Shown: positions 1 through 10,688 of the stretch, piece by piece
How the letters are laid out: the number at the start of each line of letters is the position of its first letter
How positions within the stretch are numbered: the first letter of the stretch is position 1
From: Proales similis
Taxonomy: Eukaryota > Rotifera > Eurotatoria > Ploima > Proalidae
Assembly: GCA_019059635.1 (NCBI GenBank)
Contig: JAGVRJ010000002.1
Coordinates: 2,852,001 to 2,916,000 of the forward strand
Direction: 5' to 3'
Length of the DNA stretch: 64,000 nt
The notes under the pieces: generated by a model
Database searches by the model: none
What the model was told of the DNA's origin: nothing
Seen by the model: only the letters and a program-made list of their open reading frames with translations
Program-made: the position numbers and the translations under genes

Positions 1-828
1 TGAACAACGGCGAGAGAAAATCGAACTTTTCCTTGAGATCGTCGCGTTTACGCTCGGAACAGTCGACTTGTTTATACTTTATCTTGGAGCCAATCAGAAA
101 AGTGAGTGCTCTGATATTGTTTTTAAATAGCTCACCGTGTCAAAGAGATTTGGGGAGTTGGGTTTGGCCATTGAGTAAATGGTGCTGTCGACTGCCCACT
201 TGAGTTTATTGAACACTTGTGAGCTGGTTTGAAATGAGCCTTTTCAATTTTCTTTGAATCAAACTTGTTGAATAAGTTGGTCTGTGTTTCAAGTTTACTG
301 CTGCATGAGGACTGTTCGTTCTGCTCGGTCGGCTGTCTAGAACAAGAGTGAAAAGTGGTTCTCAAATAAACAAAACCGACCGTTGAAGGCTTACTCGAAT
401 AAATAGACAGAGTAGTCGATGGGACGGCGAAGCGCTTGAACTGTGGAAAAATTGGATGGAAAAGAAATGAAGGCCAACATGCTCATGGTGATCCAAGGTG
501 AGCTTGGCTCAGCCTCTGCATGTGCTTGCAACGAAAACTGAGAGCCGATCTTGACTCTCACTGACTCCATAAGACTCTGGACCAAGCTGTTCTGGGGATA
601 GTAGAAGACTGTGGGCGGTAGATGGCGATCGAGTCGATCGAGTGCAGGTGTTTGCCAAGAATGCGAATGTCCTGGCTCCAGAAAACGAGGAACGATTGAC
701 GCACAAAAAAGAAAAGTGATCGCCAGCACGAGAGGAATCGTTAACTGAGCAATCAGCCAACTCAGCTCGGCGCGAACACCTATCGCCCGCTGCCAGGCGA
801 GTATTCTCATTTGTTTGGAAATCTTCAT
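1..828 (-). CDS. ABC transporter subfamily A-like protein, N-terminal part (runs off the left edge)
   Basis: The coding sequence starts at the ATG at 828 and reads leftwards. The N-terminus has a basic amphipathic stretch (MRILAWQRAIG) followed by a long hydrophobic segment, the usual start of an ABCA half-transporter. A predicted extracellular region follows, with the ABCA-like pattern of YYPQNSLVQSLMESV and later IDYSVYLFE. The first exon covers 395-828 and ends at a GTAAGC donor. A second exon can be followed to about 131. The next splice near 60-130 is ambiguous, because two acceptors leave an open frame. No nucleotide-binding domain lies inside the window, so the family call rests on the N-terminal pattern alone. 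An orphan membrane protein is the alternative. Confidence 0.5.
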
Positions 829-1007
829 TTTTGATTATATGAGACTGGAAGCGGCCAACTTGCCACCAAGATGACCCTTACTTCAATCGGCGCCAATTTT
901 CAAACAAGTGATTGATTGAAACCATGTCAACCGTTTTATTGCGATTTTAGCTCTTATCAAGAAGAAAGTTTAATAAAAGTGGTGAGAGCACTTGGTTGGA
1001 TGGACAT

Positions 1008-3692
1008 TCAAAATGAAGAGATATCCTCATTCCTGAACGTAGAGAATTCGAAAGAAGACTCTTGTGGCTTACGAGCGATGAACGGAAAAATTGGATTTCG
1101 TTTGTCTTTGTCGGTCAGCTCTTCACTGTTTCTGATCCCGTAGCCAAAATAGACGACCATTCCTTTCGAATGATTAACGAGATGCTTGTATTGAAAAAGC
1201 TTTTGGAGCGTTTCTAACCGATAAGAAACCAAACGATAAACCGAATCCAGCTGATTAGACTCAGACTTGCCAGGAGATAAATGTTGAAGAATGAGCTCAC
1301 GATAGGCAGAAAGGGTACCAAAGGTGCCTTGTTTCAAGAATTCTCAATAGAAATCCAAAACTGACTGGCATCAACAATCCGTCTCACCTTGAACGAGTTG
1401 ATTTGAGTATTTTGCGGCTGGCGGCTGATCAATACCGCAATAACGAGTACAAACAAGGCAGAGATGATGGTCGGAATGAGAAGCCACGAGGCCTCGTAGG
1501 CTTGGAAGAGCCGCAACCAAACAGCTGTCGCGATGGTGCCGGCCACTTGGATTTGTAAAAAGCAATGAACGATTTAAATCAACAGACACGGAGTCTTGCA
1601 TACTTGCCAGAGTGCACAGAATATTTACAACTTTGGACGTGTAATGGCTACAATTGAAGGGCGGATGCAGAATCTGTTGCTTTAGAGAATTATTGTAGGC
1701 GGCGATGAGAAAGTCGCCGTCTTTGTTCGGTCGGTAGCTGGTGTTGATATTTTAACAATATTGAATTCAATCCAGTGACGACTGGCGAACCAGCGAAATG
1801 CTCACCGCAAAATTAGCACGCAGATGTTGACGAAAGTGTAGGCGAACAAAGTGCCGATTGACATCATATCTACAAGTTGGTCAAGATCGAGAATTGCCGC
1901 TAGGACACCTTTAACGAGCTGTTACTTTCCAGCTCTTGGGTCTAAAGGCCACTTTTGTCTCACCAGAGAGCAATCCGCTCAGCAAGCATGCAACATAGGG
2001 CGTTTTAAACCTTGGCAGAACGCTGGCGAGCGGTTTAAACAAGAGCCCGTCGGAAGCCATCGAAAAGATGATGCGAGGCAGCGAGAATATTGAGCCATAC
2101 AGACTTGGAGAGAAGACGGCGTAAGGACGATTAGAAAATAGAACTTTGATTTTGGTATGTACCAGGCAGTGAGACTTAGAGAAGCTCCGACCGCCACGAG
2201 CGTGGAAGCCCAATGCATGTTGACGTAGGAAAATGCGCTCGGAATCGGGGTCGCTTGTGCGATTAAGTAAAACGGAGTCATCAAGGTCAAGACAGAGGAA
2301 AGGGTGATGTAGAGCAAAGTGACAATAATCATCGTCAGAACTATGCTCATTGGTATGTTTCGTTTGGGATTGATGGTCTCCTCTCCTAAACAGTAATCTG
2401 TTGCAAATCAATTTGAAGAAAAGTTCGGATTTGCATACCCGCCGACGCAATGGTGTCGAAGCCTTTTTTAAAAAGAAAAATGAATTGTGGTAGATTGGCG
2501 CAGGCAGCAAGTCAAGTAGGTACCAATGTAGGCAAAGAAACATTTAGTGGCACCAGCGATGATTCCGTCCACTCCAAAAGGCATAAATCCGCCTAAAGGA
2601 ATGCTCAATTCATCCAAACAAAGACTAAAACCAGAGCTGATGCGAATTGCTTGCCTGAGCCGCATTTTGATTGAGCTGGATCGCAAACAATCGGCCGCTG
2701 AGTCGAGTTTTCAAACTTAATCGAGGAATCATTTAAAACGTCCTTGAGAACATCTGAGCCAGTGGTGGATTGGACGCACAAGATTCGTTCAATTTACCTT
2801 GACCGGAATGCTCCAGTTTGTCAAATCGAGCCTCGTGGTCCCGATCGCGATTATTGTAACGACCACCGATATGTTCAAGGCGCAGAATATTTTATTGGCC
2901 GTCGACGAATCTTTCACGCCCACGATCATCAACGCTGTTTATTACTTGTTGACTGGTGGCAACAAAAAATTGCTCGAAAAGCACTACAAACCGGTAATAC
3001 AAGCGGTGAGAAATAGAGCAAACAGATCCAGATACGGAGCGAGGTGTGCAGCGTTTAAAGGAAAAGCTGATTGCAAAAACGGATGAATGCGGCCTCCGAT
3101 CAGAGCGTCGAGCGCATGACTCAAAGAATTGGCCGTGGAAGACACTCCTTTTGTTGGCGCCCTGGTTACACTGAATCTGGCTCGTTAATCACGCGTCACT
3201 CACCGATTGTGTACTCGAGAATAAGGTCCCAGCCCATGATGAATGCAGCCAGTTCACCGATTGTTACGTAGAGATAAGTGTAGGCCGAGCCACTCTTGGG
3301 CACTTTGGCTCCCAGCTCGGCATAGCACAAGCCTGAGTCGGATCGAATAAAATAAAATCGAACGCTTGCCGCATTAAAATTTCACCTGAGAGCAGGGTGG
3401 TGATGGCCGCGATTGCGAAGCTGATTATGATCGACGGGCCAGAGTACTGAGTTATCACAGTGCCGCTGAGGACATAAACTCCGGAGCCGAGGGTAGCCGC
3501 CATACCTTCAGCCATTAGCCATTTAGATTCTCGCCAAGTGGAATTCAAGAACGAAAATTGAAAAGACAGGCAACCTAAAGCGGTGAGATCGAACAAGTCC
3601 AGCACCCGATTGAGGCGAGTTTCCTCCGCATCTTTGATCTCTTTGCGCCGATACAAGAAATCCCAAATAAGTTTCATGGTCAAATTTTTCAA
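1008..3692 (-). CDS. Cationic amino acid transporter, SLC7A1-4 (CAT) family
   Basis: This is a complete multi-exon gene for a plasma-membrane cationic amino acid transporter of the SLC7 CAT branch. Joined exons give the family order: [12 protein letters not shown], then [11 protein letters not shown], then [17 protein letters not shown] with the conserved YAE motif. Further on come [29 protein letters not shown], interrupted by an intron, then [59 protein letters not shown], and the C-terminal [13 protein letters not shown] just before the stop at 1008. Introns are short (about 54-70 nt) with GT-AG ends; examples lie near 1150-1200, 1885-1930, 2470-2530, 2940-3000, 3310-3365 and 3510-3580. 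The start at 3692 is chosen because it leads directly into the conserved N-terminal cytoplasmic segment. CAT1, CAT2 or CAT4 identity cannot be settled by eye. Confidence 0.88.
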
Positions 3693-4195
3693 ATACTTGA
3701 GAACTAAATTTAAGCAACAACACGCTAGACGATGAAAATTTAAAGCAAGTCAGCTTGCCGACTCAGGGACCAGAGCGTCATATTTTTGTTCAAGTAGGGG
3801 TGTTCAAGTACAGACCTAACCTGATTGATTTACGGCACAAATAAGAGAACCAGTTACGTAGACAATTGCGATGAATTTGCATCTGTGTTCAATTTTTAAG
3901 ACAACGAACAGACTGCATGAGCTCCCGGGCCGTAGAGAAGCGGCTGAATTTATGTTTTTTTTTGTCTTTATTGTCCGATTATTTTGTTCGGTGCCGATTC
4001 AGCCAAAAGTGAGAAAATGCTCAAAGCAGAAGGCTATTTGTATTTGAATTAAAACCAAAAAAATAATATAAATATTGAATGCTTTATCTATGAATGAGAC
4101 ATTTTACAAGTTTGAAAATCAAAACGGCGAATATTACATGAACTAGTACAAGATGAAGAAGAAGAAGAAAGAGGAGGATGAAAAAGTTTTTTGAT
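3693..4195. other. Intergenic gap between the CAT gene and the DMSR-like GPCR
   Basis: About 500 bp between two minus-strand genes. The right part should be the 3' UTR of the GPCR. It is AT-rich around 4030-4080. I see no gene in it. Confidence 0.6.
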
Positions 4196-6064
4196 TTATT
4201 GAGCATCGGCTTGATCTGAACTTGTCTCAATGTTTTTGGCCGCATTGGCGTCCGTCTTGTTCAAACGATTTCGGGCGGCAGTGAGTGCGGCCGTCGTCAC
4301 AACCGCTTGATTGACTGCCGAATGACATGTAAAGTAGGAAAAGTTGTTTGAGTTTATGTTGTTGCGTCGTCGGCATCTTATCTTGCACGCACAAGCCGAG
4401 CACAGACGACTGGCGGCTTGACCGCACACCGAGCCAACAATCAGATCGTAGAACGTGTTTCGAAACGCTCGGCTCATTGTGCAATACAAAAGGAAATTGA
4501 TCGAATTGTTTATGAGCGCTAGCATGTCGATCAGGTCTCCCATCGGCAAATAAACGTTGGAATAAAACTCGGGACCGATTATGATCGACAAAAGAATTAA
4601 AATGCTCTGCGGAAATTCGGTCATTAAGAACAGAACACAGACAATGACCAGCATCAACGTGGTGCGCAGGTTCTCTTTCGCTTTGTTTCTTCTTGGCTTG
4701 AACATGCGAGACTCGGTGCCGACGCTCTTGTCGCGCTTGCTGCATGACTCGTCTGCGTCACCTAGCTCTTCATTCGGGTTCGTGTTGTTGTTGTTGTTGA
4801 TGATGGTGGTGCTACTTTTGCTCGCTCCGCCAACGAAAGAAGGCCGCTTGATAGTGCGAATTTCAGACAAGCGCCGGCTTAAATTGGCCAGTTTAGTCTT
4901 TACTGACAGATTCTCCGATTCGATTACGGATGACGAAGCGCTCTTTTTCAGCTCTGCCTCGTCGTTCGACGGCTTCAAGCTCAAATCTGCCATTTCGACA
5001 TTTATCTTGATCGTTGCCGCCGCCGAGTTCAAGGTTTCGGCTTCTTCTGAGAAGCCGGAATTGTCGCCGTTGTCAGAGCAGCAGCAACAGCAGCAACAAA
5101 ATGAAGAACAAAAACGACCCAGCTTGCCACTTTGCTCTTCTTTTCTTCTCTGATTGATGCCGCGTTTGTTCAAGCGTTTTTTGTTTCTGTTTATAATGAT
5201 CAATGACTTGATGAGTAGTGAGCTGAACGTGACTAGTAAAATGCAGGGTATGAACTTGGCCAATATTGCTTGTGAGTAGAACATGGCTTGAAATATGAAA
5301 CCGTTGGTGAGCTCGTCCAAATCGCTCGGTCCGATGAAATGAACGTAAGCTGTCTCGTTTGCCGAACTGTTGCCCACGCTGTCGGTTTCATTCAGAGGAC
5401 GTCGCTTCACTTCTGGATAGATGTAGGCTGGAAAGCAGAATACAACACAAAACAGACAAATCAAGAGCATGCTGACTATGACCGAGTTGTATGACTTGCA
5501 GCGCACTAAAAAACGCTGCCAGACGAGCGCGAGACGAGTCTTGAGAGCGACAGCAGCTGATTGGCGCCGTTGATTAGAGCCAACGCCGTATCGGTTCCCG
5601 TAGCTTGGCGAAGAAGAGGCCAAGTAAATGTAGCGGAAACAGGCCAGATAGACAGTGAGCCAAATTGAAATCGAATGAAACGTTACACTGGTCATGACAT
5701 GAAGCTTGGAAAAATGCGTCCACGCCTTCGAGTCTCTTTCTGGGTGGGGAACGTTGCCCGGCTGATGAGCGTAGCGCAACGAAAAGTGAATGTTGTATGG
5801 CAGACTCGACAACATTGTGAGAAGATCGCTGCACGCAAGGCCGGCCAGAATCAGATTGGTCGGCGAAGAGATTAAATTGGGCCTTGTGAGCACGATTATG
5901 TTGAGGAAATTTGCGGATATTCCAAAGATGCAGACGATGGTTGCCAGCCATCCGTGAATCGGCCTATAGGCGTTGGCGAACTGCCAGAACACATTCATAT
6001 CCTGCTGGTCGATTGGAGTCGACTCCAACCACGCACTGTTTGAACGATTTGTGCTATTAAACAT
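4196..6064 (-). CDS. Class A GPCR, DMSR / myosuppressin-receptor-like
   Basis: This is an intronless seven-transmembrane receptor of about 620 residues, probably a plasma-membrane receptor for an RFamide-type neuropeptide. The N-terminus carries glycosylation motifs (NST, NRS). TM1 begins at RPIHGWLATIVCIFG and continues ANFLNIIVLTRP; SPTNLILAGLACSDLL marks TM2, and FHSISIWLTVYLACFRYIYLA carries a DRY-region variant (FRY). TM6-7 read FLMTEFPQSILILLS and DLIDMLALINNSINFLLYCTMSRAFRNTF, a close match to the DMSR family. The third intracellular loop is unusually long (over 200 residues), with a run of eight cysteines and Lys/Ser-rich sequence. The frame is open to an ATG at 6169. I prefer the ATG at 6064, because the 35 extra residues are unlike a receptor N-terminus and a possible splice acceptor lies just upstream. 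The ligand is unknown. Confidence 0.85.
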   Translation of the reverse strand: MFNSTNRSNSAWLESTPIDQQDMNVFWQFANAYRPIHGWLATIVCIFGISANFLNIIVLTRPNLISSPTNLILAGLACSDLLTMLSSLPYNIHFSLRYAHQPGNVPHPERDSKAWTHFSKLHVMTSVTFHSISIWLTVYLACFRYIYLASSSPSYGNRYGVGSNQRRQSAAVALKTRLALVWQRFLVRCKSYNSVIVSMLLICLFCVVFCFPAYIYPEVKRRPLNETDSVGNSSANETAYVHFIGPSDLDELTNGFIFQAMFYSQAILAKFIPCILLVTFSSLLIKSLIIINRNKKRLNKRGINQRRKEEQSGKLGRFCSSFCCCCCCCSDNGDNSGFSEEAETLNSAAATIKINVEMADLSLKPSNDEAELKKSASSSVIESENLSVKTKLANLSRRLSEIRTIKRPSFVGGASKSSTTIINNNNNTNPNEELGDADESCSKRDKSVGTESRMFKPRRNKAKENLRTTLMLVIVCVLFLMTEFPQSILILLSIIIGPEFYSNVYLPMGDLIDMLALINNSINFLLYCTMSRAFRNTFYDLIVGSVCGQAASRLCSACACKIRCRRRNNINSNNFSYFTCHSAVNQAVVTTAALTAARNRLNKTDANAAKNIETSSDQADAQ

Positions 6065-9000
6065 CCGTCGTCTATGAATTTTAAATGAATATAAAAGCTT
6101 CAAGGCCAGAGTGAAATTCAGACTGTTGACAAGTGATAAATTCCTATGGAAATAATTAAGCCGACGCAATCTGCTGCAAATCGCACAACTCGAACATCAG
6201 TCTCACTTTAATTTGCAAACTAATTCAATGAAAATCGTCATTAGCTAATTGTAATCTAATTTGCTTCAAATTATAATCTCCAAATTTATTTGTTTTTTTT
6301 TTGTTGACGGAAAACAGACGCGAATGGCATAAAAGCGAAAATAATCAGAGCGATTGAATTACTTGGCCAAACTGAATTGATCGAAGAAAAATAAAATAAA
6401 ATTGCAAAGTTCTCCGGAGAGAATTCGGCGGCGCTCTTTTTCTCCTATTTTGCCAATTGCATGCTCAGAGTCAAAGCGGAGCGGCAACAGCAGACTCGTT
6501 TGATCAGAATCTCATGCCCGCTTTGCTCTTGCAGGCCTAGTTTTGCTCTCTATCGCTTCCTGTCTCATTCTGTCTCTCTCTCTCTCTTTTTCTTTTGTTT
6601 CTCTTTCTCTGATGACACTGCTATGCCTGGATAAATATTGGCATGATTCGCATACGCACCAATACGTGCTCTCGGGGGGAGATCTTTTTCGATATTTCGC
6701 TTTTACCTGGACTTTGCTTTGTGACCTAAACTGCTCCCTATTAATCGACTAATTTCATTTTCTGTCTGAATCCAACAGCCGGCTGCGTTTATGCGCCCAG
6801 TGATAAGAGCGACGAGTACGAGCAGCTCAAGGCCACAAAGTGAATTTCAAATTGAATAGACTGAAAATAGGCCGCAACAAAAGAAATGAATCTTATTTTC
6901 TTATTTGCGTTCGTTAATGTGTATGTTCACTGCATTGTTCATTTCCTCTTTGCTGACACCTCGCAAGAGAGCGTTTGGTGGCTTGTTCGTTTCGATTACC
7001 TCGTCAAAAATGTCCGCGTTGGCTAATTAAGCCGGCTGCGGCCGTAATCTAGCTGCCAGACACCCGAATCAAGCGTGTTCAAAGAAATGAAGAGAATCGT
7101 TATAAATGAGTGTTCGTACGCCGATGATATGATACCTATTAATAATCTAGCCGAGACGCCTTCGTTCAGCGCATGAAGAGCTTCATTACCTAAATAGATC
7201 TCTACGATCTTAATTCGATATTTTGTAACAACTCGAGCCAACGACGACAGTATATCCGACCAATTGAATATGGCTGGCCGGCAGCAGCTGCGGTTAAGAG
7301 TGGCACCAAACTAAAAAAAAATGAAAAATTGCCAACTGCGAATCGTGCAGGCCGACTTTTTTTTTTATATTGAGCATGAAACTGACATGTCACGCATGAA
7401 AATAGGCATTCTTTTAACGTGTGTGTGTGCGCGCTCTAGAACAGATTTGAAGCTACACATTAGAATTTCTGATCGCCGAGCCCAGTAGATTCTGGATGCG
7501 TTCATTAATTAGAGGATAAATGAAAATCGGCGGATTGTGTATGCTAATGGTCCAGTCTCTGATGCAGTTACGAAATAAAATGGATAGCTGCTGAGCTCAA
7601 AGACGTTTATCAGATCGAGCAAAGATAAACGACACGTTTCAGTAGCAGCCGACTGCCGCTTTTAATGCGTCTACAATAAACAATTAAATATGCATCTTGA
7701 TTGCGATTCGCATCCGAAAGAAAGATCCAAAAGAAAGAGGTGAGGGGAAGGATCCATTTGCAAATGAAAAGAAGAAGGCGTCGACCGAAAAATAAGAGAA
7801 ATAACAATACAAACTGCTACACAAGCTAGTGTATGCCATTTGGGCATATGGCTCGATATAAGCAATCTGAAGTAACATATTGCTTCAGCGCGCTTGTTGT
7901 TTAATAATCACCGCACTGCATATAATTCAGCGTAACTTTCCGTTGTTTTTCTTTTAATCCCTGGGGTTAGGCAGACACTGTCGGAAAACGGCATAAGACC
8001 TGCGGTCTGGCGGGCAGATCGAATGCAATTTAAATGGGAAAAAAACCAAAAGGCTACATGGCACATTTCTCTCTCCCGGGAAGAGTCTTACTGTGCACAG
8101 CACTGAACTCAAATCCAATCTATTGACTTGAATTTTCTTACCAAACTGAGTTTTTCTAGACCCGAATGAACAAGATTGCTTGAGCTCTGGCTGCTCAGCT
8201 CTAGATCAATGCAAGACTCACTCTAGTCAATCGCCATTCAGTGTTGAGGTGTGTTTAATAGAGTGCGTTTACTCTCTGGCTTGTCGCTTGGTGCAATAGG
8301 CATTTGCCTTATTAGTGCTTGCTGCTGTGCGCCATTGTATGTGCGGAATAATGATTGACGAGAATTGCGATTCTCCAAATGACTTAAATAGATAAGAGAG
8401 ACAGCAGCTTGTGGATTAGAATTGGTGTGATCACGGCTTGATTTTCATAACGCTGCGCCCAAGAACGGCGGCCTGATCTGCTTATCTATTTTCAGTTCGT
8501 GATTAGCCGATGCCTGAAATGCAGATAAGCGTGAAAATGCTTCATATCTTAATTAATATTTTCTCGCTTCCAGTTTGAATCAAAGAGGTTCGATTATTGG
8601 GAGGCCATGCAAATTTGTAATTTCATATGAAGCTGAAAATCACGGCGGGCCTTGATCCCTTCCTCGTTCGATCACTTTCCTTTTCCTTCCATCTCTCTCA
8701 CTCTTTCTTTCTTTCTGCCTCATTTTCTCTGTCTCTCTTTACGCGCGCTCTCTTTCGTCATTATTTTTAAGATTTTCCGTCAGAAGTATGGCCCTTTTCG
8801 GCTAGTTAGCTTCGTCGGAAGGAAGCTTATTCGAAGAGTTAATAATCTCTAGGTGTTGGACGTCCATTTTCATTCATCTTAATCAGAAGCCCAGTGAGAT
8901 AAACTTATCAGTTTTCCACGCCATTCGTTCCATTGTCGAGCTTGTCTGTTTATTGGCGTTGTTAGACAAAAGTGATAGAAGCCAATTGAAAGCTCTTTTT

Positions 9001-9113
9001 TTGTTAGGCCAGAGACTTGTGAAAGTAAATGAATATACTGGGCTTCGGTGAGCATGCATTTGAAACATTTGAGAGCTCGTCTCGTTTTGAACAACAACTG
9101 ACTTGGATGTAAT
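6065..9113. other. 3 kb non-coding region upstream of the GPCR
   Basis: Both flanking genes are on minus, so this is the 5' flank of the GPCR gene and the 3' flank of the TRUB2 homologue. It is AT-rich, with a CT tract at 6572-6587 and several T-runs. The short open frames (6543-6752, 7023-7241, 7610-7878, 8652-8852, 8879-9097) are low-complexity or unlike any protein I know. It may hold 5' UTR exons and enhancers of the receptor gene. Confidence 0.5.
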
Positions 9114-10475
9114 CTATTTCTGATTACCGCCTATTAGAATGGTTTTGTCGAAGCTTCTTATCTGCTCAAGCGCCTTTTGAGTGCTAAAATGCAGATTTTT
9201 GCTTAGTTCGTCTAGTTGCCAGTCTAAATAGGTTAGAGCGTTGTCTGCTGTGAATAACGCGTCGCTAGTCCGCCGAGCTTGAACATAGACGGCAAACGTG
9301 CGCAATCTCACGCCCACGTCGTGTATTAGATTCTTTAGAAATTTGCTCGACTCGTTTATGACGTGAAGCTCTTTGGCGCAGAAGACGCAGAGAAAATCAG
9401 AAATAGCGGAAGCGGCCAATGCGAGTGTGAAGCGTACCGAGTTTAAAGTAGGGCCGATCAAACTCAATGCATCTGATTGAATAGATTTGAGGTGGAGTCG
9501 ACTCGCTCATCGGCCTGAGGAAGCCTTTGCTGGCCATCTCAAAGCCCTTTTGTGTTTGCGGATCGATGCCAAAATATCTTAAGACGCATTTCCCACTCGA
9601 AAGGAATAAAACCTAAAAAATCACGACTCTCTTTTCTCACTTGAACATTTCGCGCTGGTATACTGACTGAATGGAGGTCATGAGTCTATCCATCTTGGCT
9701 CTGTTCACGTGCGCTGAATTGAGAATTGACTTGGAAATGCAAAGAGAGCGATCGAACTAATAAACGTTGAGAACGAGTAATTTACTATAAGTGGCTCTCG
9801 ATCTCAAGCGACCACGAACAGTGAAATCATCGGCCCATACTCCCAGTCTTCCTTTTATTTCGTAGACCTAAACTCAAACATAAGAACAAATGCAGGAAAT
9901 GGTCTCAGCTCTCTTCCTCTAATGTTGGCTTTTCCCTGTTGCTCTAGTAACTCTCTAGTACTCACTCTCATCAGCCTCATTTTTTTCAGTTTTTCCAGCA
10001 GTCCTTGTCCTCCGTTCAGACTTGCGACTAATCAGCAGATGCTCGAGTATTAAATGAGAAATCTCTCATGTCAGATTCATTTACTCATGACTCCTGAATC
10101 GTGCGTTTCAAGTGGATGCAGCCAATCGATCATGAAATCTCTTCTAATATATCGCGGTCCCAATGCTGCAAAATGGCAAAAGAAAAAATGACTCGGAAAT
10201 TCAGATCCGCATGATTAATTATTGCCTTGAACTGTGTCGGAATAGTCCTTGTCAATGAGAGCTTGCTGCTTTTCGTCGTCGATGCGAACCACGCTGCCAA
10301 CCGGTCGTGTTTCCAGGCTGTTGATCCCCTTTACGAATTCGTTCTTGAGCTTTCTGTTCATATCGTCAAGATTCATATCCGGCGGTTTGTACACACAGAA
10401 CACGCCGTTTAGATTCTGATAGAGCCGCTCGGCTTTTGACAAGACCTTGGCCGTTGATCGCACCAATGTCACCAT
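9114..10475 (-). CDS. TRUB2: TruB-family pseudouridine synthase homologue, TRUB2-like, catalytic Asp replaced by Glu
   Basis: Seven exons join in frame to 314 residues (human TRUB2 has 331). Exons: 10226-10475, 10085-10165, 9966-10027, 9786-9867, 9641-9713, 9438-9577 and 9114-9370. Human TRUB2 is a mitochondrial RNA-granule protein. Matches to TRUB2 include GVFCVYKPPD near the N-terminus, ATYTHVNRAKMDRLM, YFGIDPQTQKGFEMASKGFLRPM, and a C-terminal block beginning LIHDVGVRLRTFAVYVQARR. The start at 10475 has AAG before ATG G; an upstream in-frame ATG at 10577 is less likely. The first intron (10166-10225) seems to use a GC donor. In the motif that is HRLDAQASGV in human TRUB2, this protein has HPLETHDSGV, so Glu103 (codon 10107-10109) sits where the catalytic Asp should be. 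It may be inactive. Confidence 0.85.
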
Positions 10476-10688
10476 CTTGAATGCCTGACTTGTTTCAGTT
10501 CGATTTAAAACGCCTCTTATAATCTCTAAAAGGTCATTACTCCCCAGTAGGATGTGCCGCCTCTGACATGCATTCAATTAAGACTTGTTCTCACTTTATT
10601 GTTTCAACTTTAAAACCCGCAATAAAGAGTTGGGCAGCGGTCTGGAATAAATAAAAAAGTGGCGCCTCAATGACTTCCTAGTTTGCTC

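Noticed and set aside
6065-6169. 35-residue N-terminal extension of the DMSR-like GPCR
   Set aside because: Unlike receptor N-termini and a possible acceptor lies just before the ATG at 6064; I kept the shorter start, though the longer frame is open.
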